NCBI GenBank assembly: GCA_023250955.1
Contig: JAHEZQ010000027.1
Location: 1-59,662, forward strand
Source: Melioribacter sp.
GTDB taxonomy: Bacteria > Bacteroidota > Ignavibacteria > Ignavibacteriales > Melioribacteraceae
DNA: 59,662 nucleotides
Reading direction: 5' to 3'
The position numbers and the translations under genes are program-made. The notes beneath the pieces are model-generated. The model worked only from the letters and a program-made list of their open reading frames with translations. It searched no databases and was not told the DNA's origin. This document shows, one piece after another, positions 1 through 9,534 of this stretch (position 1 is its first letter; every line of letters starts with the position of its first letter).

Positions 1-584
1 ATTGGCGAATCAACAACATAATCATAATCCGGTGCATCATAAAAACCATCTTTGTCAAGACTTAATGCTGTTCCTGCCAGCCATTCTTTGGGATAATCTA
101 ATTTAATTTTGATCGGTGTCTTTTGCATTCCATGAAAATATCCGAAAACACATTGACCGTTTATCAAAGCATGATCTTTTTCTAAAGATGTTCCGCACAT
201 TGGATAGAGTTGGTGTTCTTGAACGGGATTATCCCATGTTTCGGCTACTGTATAAACTATTTTTTTAGTTTTTGCCGGTTCTTCAAGTTCCCATTGATTG
301 GTAGAGATCTGTTTCGAATCAAGTTCATTTCCAGTCTCATCATATGCTTTGAATGAACGAACAAATCTGCCAATGTCCATTGTTTGATATGTACCAGGAG
401 CTGTTGAAGCAAATTGATAAATTTTATTTTGCTCTGAAAGTTTTTCAGGTACTAAAGTTACTTTGAAAAGATCATCGGCACGGTCATTCAAGTTAACATA
501 AAATTTTTGCTGAGCAGAAATTGCTGCTAACGAGGCGAGAAGCAATAAGACTGTTAGGAATAGAAACCTAATTTGATTTTTCAT
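1..584 (-). CDS. M61 family (glycyl aminopeptidase-like) peptidase, N-terminal part, cut by window edge
   Basis: The reading frame begins with ATG at 584 and runs off the left edge, so only about 194 residues are visible. A purine-rich AGGAAA lies about 10 nt before the ATG. The product starts with a clear Sec signal peptide (residues 1-25, hydrophobic core rich in L and A, ending AISAQQ). The mature part has the layout of the M61 N-terminal beta domain: FYVNLNDRADDLF, then a PGTYQTMDIGRFVRSF segment, then KAYDETGNEL and a Y-T-V-A strand. In M61 proteins this domain precedes a zinc peptidase with an HExxH site and often a PDZ domain, but both would lie outside the window, so catalytic competence cannot be judged. 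Likely periplasmic or secreted. Family call is by pattern recognition only. Confidence 0.72.
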   Translation of the reverse strand, partial: MKNQIRFLFLTVLLLLASLAAISAQQKFYVNLNDRADDLFKVTLVPEKLSEQNKIYQFASTAPGTYQTMDIGRFVRSFKAYDETGNELDSKQISTNQWELEEPAKTKKIVYTVAETWDNPVQEHQLYPMCGTSLEKDHALINGQCVFGYFHGMQKTPIKIKLDYPKEWLAGTALSLDKDGFYDAPDYDYVVDSP

Positions 585-664
585 TTATAAAATTTCCTAA
601 ATTATTATTAGAGTAAGTATTAAGACGATTTGCATTGGATTAAGTTCTTGCATTGCTATAGGCA

Positions 665-715
665 ATAAAAAACGCAAACACCAAAACAATCCTTTGGGGA
701 TATTCTGATGTTTGC
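665..715 (-). terminator. Rho-independent terminator of the serine hydrolase gene
   Basis: Inverted repeat with arms 674-682 and 707-715 (nine positions, one mismatch) and additional pairing possible inside the loop (cc...gg around 691-699). Reading the minus strand, the stem is followed by CGTTTTTTATT (665-673). It sits just past the stop codon of the hydrolase at 723, and before the M61 gene, so the two genes are probably separately transcribed. Confidence 0.65.
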
Positions 716-722
716 AAGAAAA

Positions 723-2234
723 CTATTTTTTCTCCGGTAGTTTTTCAAATGAGAGTTCGGTAAATATAAAATCGGGTGAATTTGGAACTTCAAAAGTCAT
801 TTTTGTTATATCGCCATTAAAGTTCATATCAAATTTTACCCATCCTTGCGTTAAGAATTCATCTTCCCAATCAATATAAAACATATCATATTGGTAATGT
901 TTTAATTCACCACGGAAGGTTGGTGTTGGTAGAAATTGCAAAAATAATTTGTCGTCTTTCAATGATACTTCGGCTCTACCATACATCTTATCTTCATATA
1001 CTCCGCAATACTTTTCTAGAGATAATGATGGTTTTGTATCCTTAACCCGTATTTCTTCTCTTCGCTTAAATTCTTTTTCTTGCGCTTCTTTTCTCCTGGC
1101 GAAACCATCAAGCATCAATTTCTCCCAGTCTTTCGGTTCAGTATTTGTGAAGAGATCGCTGATATAATTTCTTACAGCTCCAACCATTCCGGTTTCGTAA
1201 TTACTAAGAAGTACAAAACCAAGATTTTCTTCCGGAACCAAAGTCACATCAGAAATCATCCCAGGCATTCCGCCGCCGTGATTCAACATTCTTTTTCCAT
1301 TCCAGTAGCGAATAAACCAACCTAATCCGTAGTTCATCGTTCCTATAGGGGTTTGATTTGACCACATCTCTGCAGATTGGCGTTCACTGAAGATTCTTTT
1401 ACCGTTATATTTTCCTTTGCCCAATTGTAACCTAATCCATTGCGCAATTTCAATCGCACTTGAATTAATACCTAGCGCACCGTGAGCGTTATCTATTTGT
1501 GTATCGGTAAAAACTTTCATTGCATTATCTTTTTTGTAATGACCTTTAGCGGCATTGTCATCATTGTTAAATATTTTATAACTGGTGTCGGTGTGTTTCA
1601 TTCCTAAATTATCAAGTATATGCGCTCTAATATAATCTGCCCACGAAGTATCCGTTACTGTTTTGATTATTTCCGCAGCAGTGATGAACATAATGTTTTG
1701 ATAGCCGTACTTACTGCGAAAACTGGAAGTCGGTTTAAGGAAACGTGCCCGCTTAATCACTTCCTTTCTATCATATGCTGAATTGAGCCAGAGAAAATCC
1801 CCGCTGAATGTTTCTAATCCGCTTTTGTGAGATGTAAGATCGCGGATGGTAATTTCTTTTGTAACCCAGGGGTCATACATTTGAAAATCGGGAAGATATT
1901 TTGTTACTGGATCATCCCACTTAATTTTTCCTTGATCAACAAGAATTGCAAGAGAAGCTGTTGTAAAAGCTTTACTGCAAGAAGCAATTACAAACAAAGT
2001 ATTTTCATCAACAGGATCACTTTTATTTATATTACGAACGCCGTAACCGTTAGCAAAAATTACAGAGTCGTTCTTTACTATTGCAATAGAAAAGCCAGGC
2101 ATTTCCCAATCTTTCATTGCCTTGTTAATAAACTCATCAATCTTTTGAAGCTTATCCTGCTGGGCGAAAGAGTTTGTGAGAAGAAATGTAATTAGTAAAA
2201 AAACAGCGTTAAGAAACAGTTTTTTTGATTTCAT
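723..2234 (-). CDS. Secreted penicillin-binding/beta-lactamase-family serine hydrolase with C-terminal DUF3471-like domain
   Basis: A 503-residue serine hydrolase of the class C beta-lactamase/DD-peptidase fold. The start at 2234 is preferred over an upstream in-frame extension because a CGGAG sits 8 nt before it and the protein then opens with a proper signal peptide (residues 1-24, ending NSFAQQ). Catalytic signatures are intact: S85-C-S-K88 (SxxK), Y178-Q-N180 (YxN) and H319-G-G (third motif, HGG in place of KTG). Residues about 410-500 resemble the beta-rich DUF3471 domain often attached to these enzymes. Family members hydrolyse peptidoglycan peptides, esters or beta-lactams, and sequence alone does not say which. 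Likely periplasmic. It has its own terminator at 665-715. Confidence 0.85.
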   Translation of the reverse strand: MKSKKLFLNAVFLLITFLLTNSFAQQDKLQKIDEFINKAMKDWEMPGFSIAIVKNDSVIFANGYGVRNINKSDPVDENTLFVIASCSKAFTTASLAILVDQGKIKWDDPVTKYLPDFQMYDPWVTKEITIRDLTSHKSGLETFSGDFLWLNSAYDRKEVIKRARFLKPTSSFRSKYGYQNIMFITAAEIIKTVTDTSWADYIRAHILDNLGMKHTDTSYKIFNNDDNAAKGHYKKDNAMKVFTDTQIDNAHGALGINSSAIEIAQWIRLQLGKGKYNGKRIFSERQSAEMWSNQTPIGTMNYGLGWFIRYWNGKRMLNHGGGMPGMISDVTLVPEENLGFVLLSNYETGMVGAVRNYISDLFTNTEPKDWEKLMLDGFARRKEAQEKEFKRREEIRVKDTKPSLSLEKYCGVYEDKMYGRAEVSLKDDKLFLQFLPTPTFRGELKHYQYDMFYIDWEDEFLTQGWVKFDMNFNGDITKMTFEVPNSPDFIFTELSFEKLPEKK

Positions 2235-2403
2235 TTTAAAACTCCGAAATATTTGTGGAGGTAAAGTTAGTAAGATTAAAAAGATAGAGAATGTGAAAGA
2301 GCAATGTTCTAAGCGTCCAGTTGAGAAAATAAAAATTGTCTTACTCCTAATTTTTCTCTTACTCTTGCTTCTAAGATATGTCATTTAATAAAATCGAGCA
2401 ATA

Positions 2404-2419
2404 GGAATTTAGATATTCC
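2404..2419 (-). terminator. Weak stem-loop after the cytidylate-kinase-like gene
   Basis: GGAAT (2404-2408) pairs with ATTCC (2415-2419) immediately downstream of the stop at 2421. On the minus strand it is followed by a T-rich stretch (TATTGCTCGATTTTATT). The stem is only 5 bp, so this is a tentative terminator. Confidence 0.3.
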
Positions 2420-2420
2420 A

Positions 2421-3170
2421 TTATTCGTTGACTAATTCCTTAAATGGGCTAGTAAAGAATTCCGGAAACCGTCTTATTACACAATGCCCGATCATTTCTG
2501 CAATCTCTTCAAATTTGAGAAGGTTCGTATTAACAACTGAGTGATAAAGAAGAGGGTCCTCAATATTTTTATGAAAATATTTCCAGATATAATTTTTTCT
2601 GGATACATCTTCCCCCTCAATAAAATCAGTTGCAGTTTTCCTGTCAACATTATAAAGCTGCATTGCGTTTTCAATTCTGAAACTAAGCGGTGCAACAAAC
2701 CGTATATGAAAAGCATTAGGAATTTTTGCCAATATAATATTTGCACCTCTTCCAACAATAATTACATTTCCAAACTCGGCAAGTTTTAAAATTGTATGCG
2801 AAGTTTTGTGAAGAAGATAAAGTTTGGATGGGGAGATCCCTAATATCTCTCCGAACCAGGAATCAATTTTGTGCTGTTTTTCTTCCGATAGATATTTCCG
2901 AAAATGTTCAGGTAAGTGGTGATCCTCCATTATTTTTTCAATCAAACCACGGTCGAAGAATGTCCAATCGTTATAATCATCAACAGCGTAATGATTAAAA
3001 TACTCAATTAATTTTTCGCAGATTGCTACAGCACCAATTCCGGTTTCACGTGAGATTGTGATTGTGGGGCCGGGATTCGTTTTTCTTCTGTGAAGTCTTG
3101 CCTCGTCGGATTCTTGATAATGTTTGTCAATGTAAATGCGTGCTTTTTCGTAGGAACCGATGACTTTCAT
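2421..3170 (-). CDS. Cytidylate kinase-like family protein
   Basis: 249 residues, start fixed by a strong GGAGGTGGAAC ribosome-binding site directly upstream of the ATG at 3170. Resembles the cytidylate-kinase-like family (Pfam Cytidylate_kin2): a P-loop region near residue 35 (TITISRETGIGAVAI), then an FDRGLIEKI segment near 78 and a GRGANII segment near 145. These match the usual ISREFGSGG, YDREIIE and GRCAD blocks in position. The P-loop is unusual: the usual GSGG core is TGIGA with no lysine. Known members are putative nucleotide kinases of unclear substrate. It lies between the amidase and the serine hydrolase on the same strand, separated from both by more than 130 nt, so it is probably independently expressed. 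Confidence 0.78.
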   Translation of the reverse strand: MKVIGSYEKARIYIDKHYQESDEARLHRRKTNPGPTITISRETGIGAVAICEKLIEYFNHYAVDDYNDWTFFDRGLIEKIMEDHHLPEHFRKYLSEEKQHKIDSWFGEILGISPSKLYLLHKTSHTILKLAEFGNVIIVGRGANIILAKIPNAFHIRFVAPLSFRIENAMQLYNVDRKTATDFIEGEDVSRKNYIWKYFHKNIEDPLLYHSVVNTNLLKFEEIAEMIGHCVIRRFPEFFTSPFKELVNE

Positions 3171-3247
3171 GTTCCACCTCCAAGAATTGTTTTAAAATGG
3201 AGGAGAGGAATTTTGTATATGCAATTTAACTAAAATTATAGATAGAA

Positions 3248-3275
3248 ATAATCCGCAACTTTCGCTGCGGATTAT
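3248..3275 (-). terminator. Strong stem-loop terminator after the amidase gene
   Basis: Perfect 10-bp inverted repeat ATAATCCGCA / TGCGGATTAT with an 8-nt loop, 32 nt past the amidase stop codon. On the minus strand the stem is followed by TTTCTATC, consistent with intrinsic termination. Confidence 0.7.
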
Positions 3276-3307
3276 AATTTGAGGCGTGAAAAGCATTTAA
3301 ATGTGTG

Positions 3308-4972
3308 TTAATCTAACTTCGGATGCTTCTTGTGATAATCAGTTGCATCCTGAAAAGCTTTTGCGACAGCGATAATTTTTCCTTCATCAAATAATTTTCC
3401 CATAAATGTAATGCTGGTTAATGTCCCTTTTTTGGTAAAACCGGTTGGCACTACAACGGAAGGATTACCTGTTAAATTTGTGAGAAGTAAATTATTTCCT
3501 TCCCAAGATGGCGCAATGTAGAGATCAACTTTTTCCATCAGCTTTTGCATCTCTTGAATCAGTTTATAGCGAATTCTATTTGCGTTAATGTATTCTACAG
3601 CGGGAATAAATCTGGATGCTCTAAAAATACTTGGCCACGCACCTTTAAATTGACGGGCGAGAAGATCATCTTTATTAGATCGTGTTAGTTCATCAAAAGC
3701 AGCGCCGGCTTCTGCCGTTAAAATAATTTGAATATCATTAACCGCAACATCCGGCAACTCTATCGGAATTAGATTAGCGCCGAGCTCTTCTAATTTCTTT
3801 AATGCTAAAGAATCATTTTGATGAAAGGAATATTTTTTAGCAAAATCATTCTTCAAATAACCGATTTTTAATTTTTTAAAATCAACTTGGGAATTATAAT
3901 TAAACGGCACATCGTAAAGAGTTTGATCTTTTCCGTCAGTTCCTTGGATAACATCAAAAACAATTGCAAGATCTTCTGCATTTCTACATAAGAGACCGAT
4001 CTTATCCATAGACCAGCTTAATGCCATTGCACCGGTTCTACTTACTCGTCCGTAACTTGGACGTAATCCCGTTACGCCGCATACAGTCGAAGGAGAGACA
4101 ATTGATCCCCAAGTTTCCGTTCCTATTGCAAACGGAAGAAGTCCTGCTGAGACCGACGCCGCTGAACCTGCTGAAGAACCGCTTGATCCTCTTGTTGTAT
4201 CCCAAGGATTGCGCGTCATTCCGCCGAACCATTCATCATCCATTGCAAGTTCACCCATAGAAAGTTTTGCGCACAAAACTGCGCCTGCATCTTCTAATTT
4301 TTTTATTACCGTTGCATCTTCGCTTATTAATTGATCCTTGTATGGTGCAGCACCCCACGTAGTTCTGTAATCTTTTGTTGTCAGCAAATCTTTTACTCCA
4401 AAAGGAATCCCATGAAGCATGCCTTTATATTTTCCTTTTGAAATTTCTTCATCGGCTTTCTTTGCCTGTTCAAGTGCAAGTTCTTCTGTAAGTGTTATAA
4501 CAGAGTGAAGTTTTGGACCGTACTTTTTTAACCGATCAAGAAACATTTTGGTTAAATCGGTTGAACTTACTTTTTTGTTTTTGATTAAATATGATAATTC
4601 ACCAACCGAGGAATAAATCAGATCTTCAATTTTTAAAGGCATTTTTGTGCCTGAATAGCTGCTAAGTTTTAACGGATGTTGTTTTTGTTCGAACTTAAAT
4701 CCCGTTGGAATCGGATTAAAAAGAATTGCCGGAGGAATGCTGTTATCCAGATGAATCTTATGAATATTTGTGTAATATCCAAGTTGTTCGTTCAATGCGT
4801 CTTGCATTGAATCACGCTCAGCATCGGTAAATTCAATCCCGAATATTTTTTCTGCATTAGGAATATCTTCTTTCTTGATTTTCTTTTCAGTCTGTTGGGA
4901 AAATGAAATTTGTGAACTGAGAATAAGAATAAAGATCAATTTTACGAATGAAGTATATTTGAATGGGTTCAT
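3308..4972 (-). CDS. Secreted amidase-signature family hydrolase
   Basis: About 554 residues from the ATG at 4972 (ATG at 4984 is an alternative; neither has a clear Shine-Dalgarno). An upstream in-frame extension is rejected because the signal peptide (FVKLIFILILSSQISFSQQ region) directly follows 4972. The protein has the amidase signature fold: the lysine of the Ser-Ser-Lys triad in GIPFGVKDLL, the glycine/serine-rich block GSSGSSAGSAASV carrying the bridging serine, and the nucleophile serine in WGSIVSPS. Downstream, GVTGLRPSYGRVSRTG is typical of the family. Such enzymes hydrolyse amide bonds in varied small amides or peptides, and the substrate is unknown here. Export to the periplasm is inferred from the signal peptide. 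A terminator follows at 3248-3275. Confidence 0.85.
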   Translation of the reverse strand: MNPFKYTSFVKLIFILILSSQISFSQQTEKKIKKEDIPNAEKIFGIEFTDAERDSMQDALNEQLGYYTNIHKIHLDNSIPPAILFNPIPTGFKFEQKQHPLKLSSYSGTKMPLKIEDLIYSSVGELSYLIKNKKVSSTDLTKMFLDRLKKYGPKLHSVITLTEELALEQAKKADEEISKGKYKGMLHGIPFGVKDLLTTKDYRTTWGAAPYKDQLISEDATVIKKLEDAGAVLCAKLSMGELAMDDEWFGGMTRNPWDTTRGSSGSSAGSAASVSAGLLPFAIGTETWGSIVSPSTVCGVTGLRPSYGRVSRTGAMALSWSMDKIGLLCRNAEDLAIVFDVIQGTDGKDQTLYDVPFNYNSQVDFKKLKIGYLKNDFAKKYSFHQNDSLALKKLEELGANLIPIELPDVAVNDIQIILTAEAGAAFDELTRSNKDDLLARQFKGAWPSIFRASRFIPAVEYINANRIRYKLIQEMQKLMEKVDLYIAPSWEGNNLLLTNLTGNPSVVVPTGFTKKGTLTSITFMGKLFDEGKIIAVAKAFQDATDYHKKHPKLD

Positions 4973-5117
4973 AATAACATCCATTTTATAATTGCTAAAA
5001 TATTTAAATGAAAAGTACACCGCCAATGAACTACGATGAAAATTAGGAATTGACGGATAGGGAAGCAACGCTTATTTAATAATGTGTTAAAAATAATTTC
5101 ATTAAATTTGCTTTATC

Positions 5118-5750
5118 ATGATTGAAAAATACAAACATATAATCTGGGATTGGAACGGAACAATTATTAACGATGTTAATCTTTGTGTTGAACTGATTAA
5201 TTGGCTGCTTAAAGAAAAAAATCTTAAAACAATCGCTAAAGAAGAATACAAAAATGTATTTACAATTCCCGTAAAGAATTATTACGCAGCACTTGGGTTT
5301 GATTTTGATAAAGAATCCTTCGAGGTTATTGGCAAAAGATGGATGGATGAATACGAGCGCAGAAAATTTGAGTGTAAGGTTTATGACGGAGTAATCGATG
5401 TGATGGAAAAAATAAATAAACTCGGAATCGGGCAGTCAATTCTCTCGGCTTATTCACAACATACTCTTGAAGAAATGGTAGCCCACTTCGGTCTTACAAA
5501 ATATTTTGCTCATATCGTTGGTCTTGATAACATCTATGCTGCCGGCAAACTTCATCTTGGAAAAGATTTAATGAAAAGTCTTGGTAACGGAAAAGGGGAA
5601 ACTCTTCTTATTGGAGATACTGAGCATGATTATGAAGTTGCAACTGAGATTGGAGCGGATTGTATCTTAAGTTCTAACGGGCATCAAAGCAAAGAAAAAC
5701 TGAAAGTAATTGGTGCAGTAGTTATAGATAATTTACGGCAGCTCCTCTGA
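5118..5750 (+). CDS. HAD superfamily hydrolase (phosphoglycolate-phosphatase-like)
   Basis: 210-residue HAD phosphatase of the HAD_2 type with a helical cap. Motif I is D11-W-N-G-T15, so the usual second aspartate is asparagine; I recall DWNGT variants from this branch, so it may be a subfamily trait. Motif II serine is S110 in ILSAYSQ, the motif III lysine is probably K149, and motif IV is G166-D167-x3-D171. Divergently transcribed from the amidase. A TAAATTTG at 5103-5110 matches the Bacteroidota -7 consensus TAnnTTTG, but it leaves only a few bases of leader and no matching -33 box is evident. Converges on the M23 peptidase gene with a 7-bp gap. Substrate unknown. Confidence 0.82.
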   Translation: MIEKYKHIIWDWNGTIINDVNLCVELINWLLKEKNLKTIAKEEYKNVFTIPVKNYYAALGFDFDKESFEVIGKRWMDEYERRKFECKVYDGVIDVMEKINKLGIGQSILSAYSQHTLEEMVAHFGLTKYFAHIVGLDNIYAAGKLHLGKDLMKSLGNGKGETLLIGDTEHDYEVATEIGADCILSSNGHQSKEKLKVIGAVVIDNLRQLL

Positions 5751-5757
5751 TCAGAAA

Positions 5758-6570
5758 TTAAAATTTTATTTCAAACAAACTCATCGGATCAATTCTTTTT
5801 TTGTACCACTGAACACCAAGATGTAAATGTGGACCTGTTGCGCGTCCCGTTTCTCCGATAAGACCGATAACCTCGCCCTTTTTTATTTTCTGATTATCCT
5901 TAGCGATTATTTTACTCATGTGAAGATAAACGCTTGTTAATCCTTGTCCGTGATCTAACAAAACAAAATTACCGTTATAAAAAAAATTTTTACCGGCAAT
6001 TCGAACTATACCGTCAGTAATTGCGCGTATGGAATCTCCCTCCGAACCTCCAAAATCAAGTCCGTTATGAACGTTGCTTGGCTTTCCGTTTAATATTCTT
6101 TGAAGGCCAAATGTAGAGCGTATATCAACGCTGTCAACCGGGTAAACAAATCCTTCCATAAAAAAAGCGTCTTTAACTTTACCGACTTTTATCCGTGCAG
6201 ACTTCATCAGCAATGCTTCATGCTGAATTCTATTTCTTAATTTTTTGGGCGGAGTAACATATTTTTTCGCTAATCTGAGGTGTTGTTCCTCGTAATCCTT
6301 TTTCTCTATAATATATTCATAAGTCTGAATTTTTTTATTTTTAAATATTACTTTTAATAAATATTTTCCTGAAGCATCACGATCAAAACCAAAAAGAAAA
6401 ACTTCGTTCTTATCAATTTGAAGCTTAGTGTTATTTAACACAGCACTTATAATATTTTCACCTGTTCCTATTACTAGCCCACCGGGTTTTGCCTCACCAA
6501 AAAATTTTATTTCCTGTGCAGTTGTTAAAATTGAAATATTTATTATGAACAACAAAAAAATAGTTCTCAT
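5758..6570 (-). CDS. Secreted M23 family metallopeptidase
   Basis: 270 residues with an N-terminal signal peptide (residues 1-18, ending TTAQ) and a C-terminal LytM/peptidase M23 domain (about 145-270). The zinc ligands are all present: H168 and D172 in HNGLD, and H250 in the HLH motif (H248-L-H250), with a further catalytic-site histidine at H217 (VYLHM). This is consistent with an active endopeptidase on peptidoglycan cross-links. Residues 20-140 form a beta-rich N-terminal region seen in other M23 proteins. ATG at 6570 has a GGAG about 11 nt upstream. It follows the TPR/beta-barrel gene with a 57-nt gap and may be co-transcribed with it. Acts in the periplasm. Confidence 0.88.
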   Translation of the reverse strand: MRTIFLLFIINISILTTAQEIKFFGEAKPGGLVIGTGENIISAVLNNTKLQIDKNEVFLFGFDRDASGKYLLKVIFKNKKIQTYEYIIEKKDYEEQHLRLAKKYVTPPKKLRNRIQHEALLMKSARIKVGKVKDAFFMEGFVYPVDSVDIRSTFGLQRILNGKPSNVHNGLDFGGSEGDSIRAITDGIVRIAGKNFFYNGNFVLLDHGQGLTSVYLHMSKIIAKDNQKIKKGEVIGLIGETGRATGPHLHLGVQWYKKRIDPMSLFEIKF

Positions 6571-6627
6571 CTAAAGAGTACTCCGTTTTTTTTGTAAAAA
6601 ATAAGAGAAGAAGAATAAGAGGCAATG

Positions 6628-9534
6628 TTAAAATATATTCCAAAAGGCGGAAAGCTGACCTGAAAAGTAACGATAGCTGGAGTTATCACGTGACGTACTT
6701 CCAATGCCTATTCTTCCTGAAAACATTAATTTTTTGATTGGTTGGTATTCAACTTCAATATGTCCTTCAAGAGCAGTCAATGTACTTTGCGGAACTAAAC
6801 CGATTTTTCCGCCTATAGAAACTTTAAGATTTTCTTGTCTATCGAGATCATTATCTAACCAAAAGCAGTGAGATTCAAAATTGCGGGGCGAGTAATAATA
6901 ATCCGACTTAATTTTATAATTTGAGTATGCATATTCATAACCAACAGCGATATTTGGCCAGAAATATTTTCCTACTCTAATGTTGAAATCATTACCGGCA
7001 TTACCATCATTTACTCCAATATATTGAAAGTATAATGAAAGTTTTAATCCCTCTCTGTTCCTGTAAAAAGTGCTGAATTTATATAAAGCTGCATAATAAC
7101 GGTTATCCAATAGATAAGGAGAATTAAGAATCAAAGCAGCATCGGAATTTTGATAAGTTAGACTAAAGCCAATAGTATCCTTTTTTTCGTAACGGAAAGA
7201 TATATCATTATCATCTCGGATATATTTTCCTTGCGCATTACTTGTTCCTAATCCTACACCAAGGCTAAGATTATCTGAAAATCTAAATAAAATAAATCCC
7301 TTTAGAGTAGTAAAGAGTTCATAACCGGTAAAAGTATATTTACTTATTACATCTTGATTGAGACTTGCAGCATTAGCTTTCATTGAGGTGCGATAAAAAG
7401 ATACTCCCAAAGAAAGAAATCTTGAAACACCAAGTTCCATTCGTGCCCCTCCGCCGAACAATCTGAAACTTGCATTGTCTGCGTAATAAGAGGTAGAGGG
7501 ATTAAGTCCAACATAATTAGGGAAAGTTGCAAAGATAGAAGCAATGCCCGTAATAGGCAGCCAACCTTTTTTTTGTTTGATTGCTGCGATCTGTGTAGAA
7601 TCTATATCTTTCCAATCAAGTAAATTGTTATAAACTATCCGTGCGGAATCAGGTTCTCCAAACTTTGCATAAGAATCACCTAGAGTTATGTTCGCATCAT
7701 AATCGGACGAATCTTGTCTTACTAAATCTTTGAATTCATGAATAGTGTTAACTGTATCGTTCATTGCAAAATATAGTTTAGCACGCTGAAGTTGGGCGTC
7801 GTAATTTGGTCCCGCAAAAAGAACTTTATTATAAGTTTCTAGTGCTTTGGGATAATTTTTTGCACAGAAAAGAACATCACCATATTCTTTGATAATTTGA
7901 TTGTTAGGTTCAGCTTTAGATAAAAAATCTTCATAGAATGGAAGAGCGCCAGCACAATCGCCGTCAAGCACATTTTTCCTTCCTTGTTCCAGAATAGCAT
8001 AAAGTTTTTCTTCTTCAAAACGCATTTTCTGCCAATCAATATTTGACTGCAGTTTAGTAACATCATCGTTAGTCGGGTCAATATTTTTTGCTTTATCTGC
8101 TTCTTGCTGGGCACCTTCAAAATCTTTTTCGATCAATTTAACTGAACCCATTGTTACAAGAGCTTGAATGTTATCAGGTCTTGATTTTAAAACATTAGTA
8201 AGATATTGTTTAGCAAGATCTATATCGCGGTTTATCCAGACAGATGTTTGAGCACGGAAAAGTTGATAATCAAGATTGTTTGGAGAATCTTGTAGAAGTT
8301 TATCTGTAATATCAATTGCTTTATCAAACTCCCGGCTCCATGCAGAAATTCTTGCCCATTTAAAACGAAGAGTAGCATCTTTTTCATCCGGATTTTGTTC
8401 AAAATATTGATCAAGCATTACCATAGCACTATCATACTCCGCGAGGTATTCATAATATTCGGCCACCATTTTAATTGCATCTTTATCCGCCGGATTAGTT
8501 AAGAGCCGAGTTTTGGCGTTATCTAAATTTTCTTTATAAGTCTTTGCTCTTGTTTCTGTAACGAATGTCAGTTTCTCTTTATATAGTTCATCATCAGGTC
8601 TTGTTACACCAATAAATTGTAATTGTTGATAAGCTTCTTCAAGTCGGTTAGCTTTTATTAATTCATCAACCAATTTGAAGCGTGTATCAAAGTCGTTCGG
8701 ATTTTTTCTTAAAACGCGGTAGTAACGGTCTATATTATATTCTTTTTCGAATGCGCGAGGACTTTCTTGAGTTACGTATGCTTTGTTTGTTGCCATATCA
8801 AGTCCGTCTTGTGCTTCCTTAAAAAATGGTTTGAAGCCAAGCGCATTTTCGAATGCTTTAATTGATATTTGAAATTTACCAAGCCACAAAGTAAAGTAGC
8901 CGTAACGGCTCCATAATCGCCAATCACCTGGATAGCGGTCTGTAAATTTTTTAAGAATCTTTTCTCCTTTAACAATGCTTCCTGTTTTTGCAAGAATTTC
9001 AGTGTAACGGATTATTTCATCTGGCGATGCATTGTCATCACGGCTTAAATATTTATCATACCATTCTTCAGCCTTATCCCATATCTCCATTAGCTTATAT
9101 GTTTTTCCGATCTCGAGATAATTGAAAGGTTTATTTGGATCTATTGCAATCTCGCGTAAGTGTCCTTCGATTTTTTTGTTAAGTATTGGATACCAGATAT
9201 CAATAAGTCGCTGAAGATTTCTTTCATATTCAGCTCTCTTTGTTGCATCTCTCGTTTCGATTGCAATGGCGCGCCTGTAGTCCAACCTTCCGTATTCATA
9301 CTGCTGGCGTTTTTCAAAACAAGTTGCACGTAAATTATATCCTTCGGATTCCTGAGGTAAAGCAGTGATATATTTGTTCAGTTGATCTATCGCCTCTCCA
9401 TAACGTCCGGCTCTCATGTGAAGGAGAGCAGTGTTCTTGTAAACGTCAACATCTACTTTTTGTTGCTGTGCAAAAGAAATCTGCAAAAGCAAAATTAAAA
9501 TGAGGGTGGACATTTTGGTGCGAGATTGTATCAT
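6628..9534 (-). CDS. TPR repeat protein with C-terminal outer-membrane beta-barrel-like domain
   Basis: 968 residues from ATG 9534. ATG 9513 is also possible, and an upstream TTG at 9567 is less likely because it would displace the signal peptide. Signal peptide with core LILILLLQISFAQQ. Residues about 25-640 are helical TPR-type repeats (recurring A-x-x-Y-D-K, N-P-x-x pairs), including segments such as AEEWYDKYL, GALPFYEDFL and ALETYNKVL. Residues about 680-968 switch to alternating hydrophobic/aromatic strands rich in Y, G, N and S, ending in FSGQLSAFWNIF with a terminal phenylalanine, as expected for an outer-membrane barrel. This resembles the YaiO-type TPR-barrel layout. A role in envelope or polysaccharide export is a family-level guess. 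Precedes the M23 peptidase gene. Confidence 0.72.
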   Translation of the reverse strand: MIQSRTKMSTLILILLLQISFAQQQKVDVDVYKNTALLHMRAGRYGEAIDQLNKYITALPQESEGYNLRATCFEKRQQYEYGRLDYRRAIAIETRDATKRAEYERNLQRLIDIWYPILNKKIEGHLREIAIDPNKPFNYLEIGKTYKLMEIWDKAEEWYDKYLSRDDNASPDEIIRYTEILAKTGSIVKGEKILKKFTDRYPGDWRLWSRYGYFTLWLGKFQISIKAFENALGFKPFFKEAQDGLDMATNKAYVTQESPRAFEKEYNIDRYYRVLRKNPNDFDTRFKLVDELIKANRLEEAYQQLQFIGVTRPDDELYKEKLTFVTETRAKTYKENLDNAKTRLLTNPADKDAIKMVAEYYEYLAEYDSAMVMLDQYFEQNPDEKDATLRFKWARISAWSREFDKAIDITDKLLQDSPNNLDYQLFRAQTSVWINRDIDLAKQYLTNVLKSRPDNIQALVTMGSVKLIEKDFEGAQQEADKAKNIDPTNDDVTKLQSNIDWQKMRFEEEKLYAILEQGRKNVLDGDCAGALPFYEDFLSKAEPNNQIIKEYGDVLFCAKNYPKALETYNKVLFAGPNYDAQLQRAKLYFAMNDTVNTIHEFKDLVRQDSSDYDANITLGDSYAKFGEPDSARIVYNNLLDWKDIDSTQIAAIKQKKGWLPITGIASIFATFPNYVGLNPSTSYYADNASFRLFGGGARMELGVSRFLSLGVSFYRTSMKANAASLNQDVISKYTFTGYELFTTLKGFILFRFSDNLSLGVGLGTSNAQGKYIRDDNDISFRYEKKDTIGFSLTYQNSDAALILNSPYLLDNRYYAALYKFSTFYRNREGLKLSLYFQYIGVNDGNAGNDFNIRVGKYFWPNIAVGYEYAYSNYKIKSDYYYSPRNFESHCFWLDNDLDRQENLKVSIGGKIGLVPQSTLTALEGHIEVEYQPIKKLMFSGRIGIGSTSRDNSSYRYFSGQLSAFWNIF

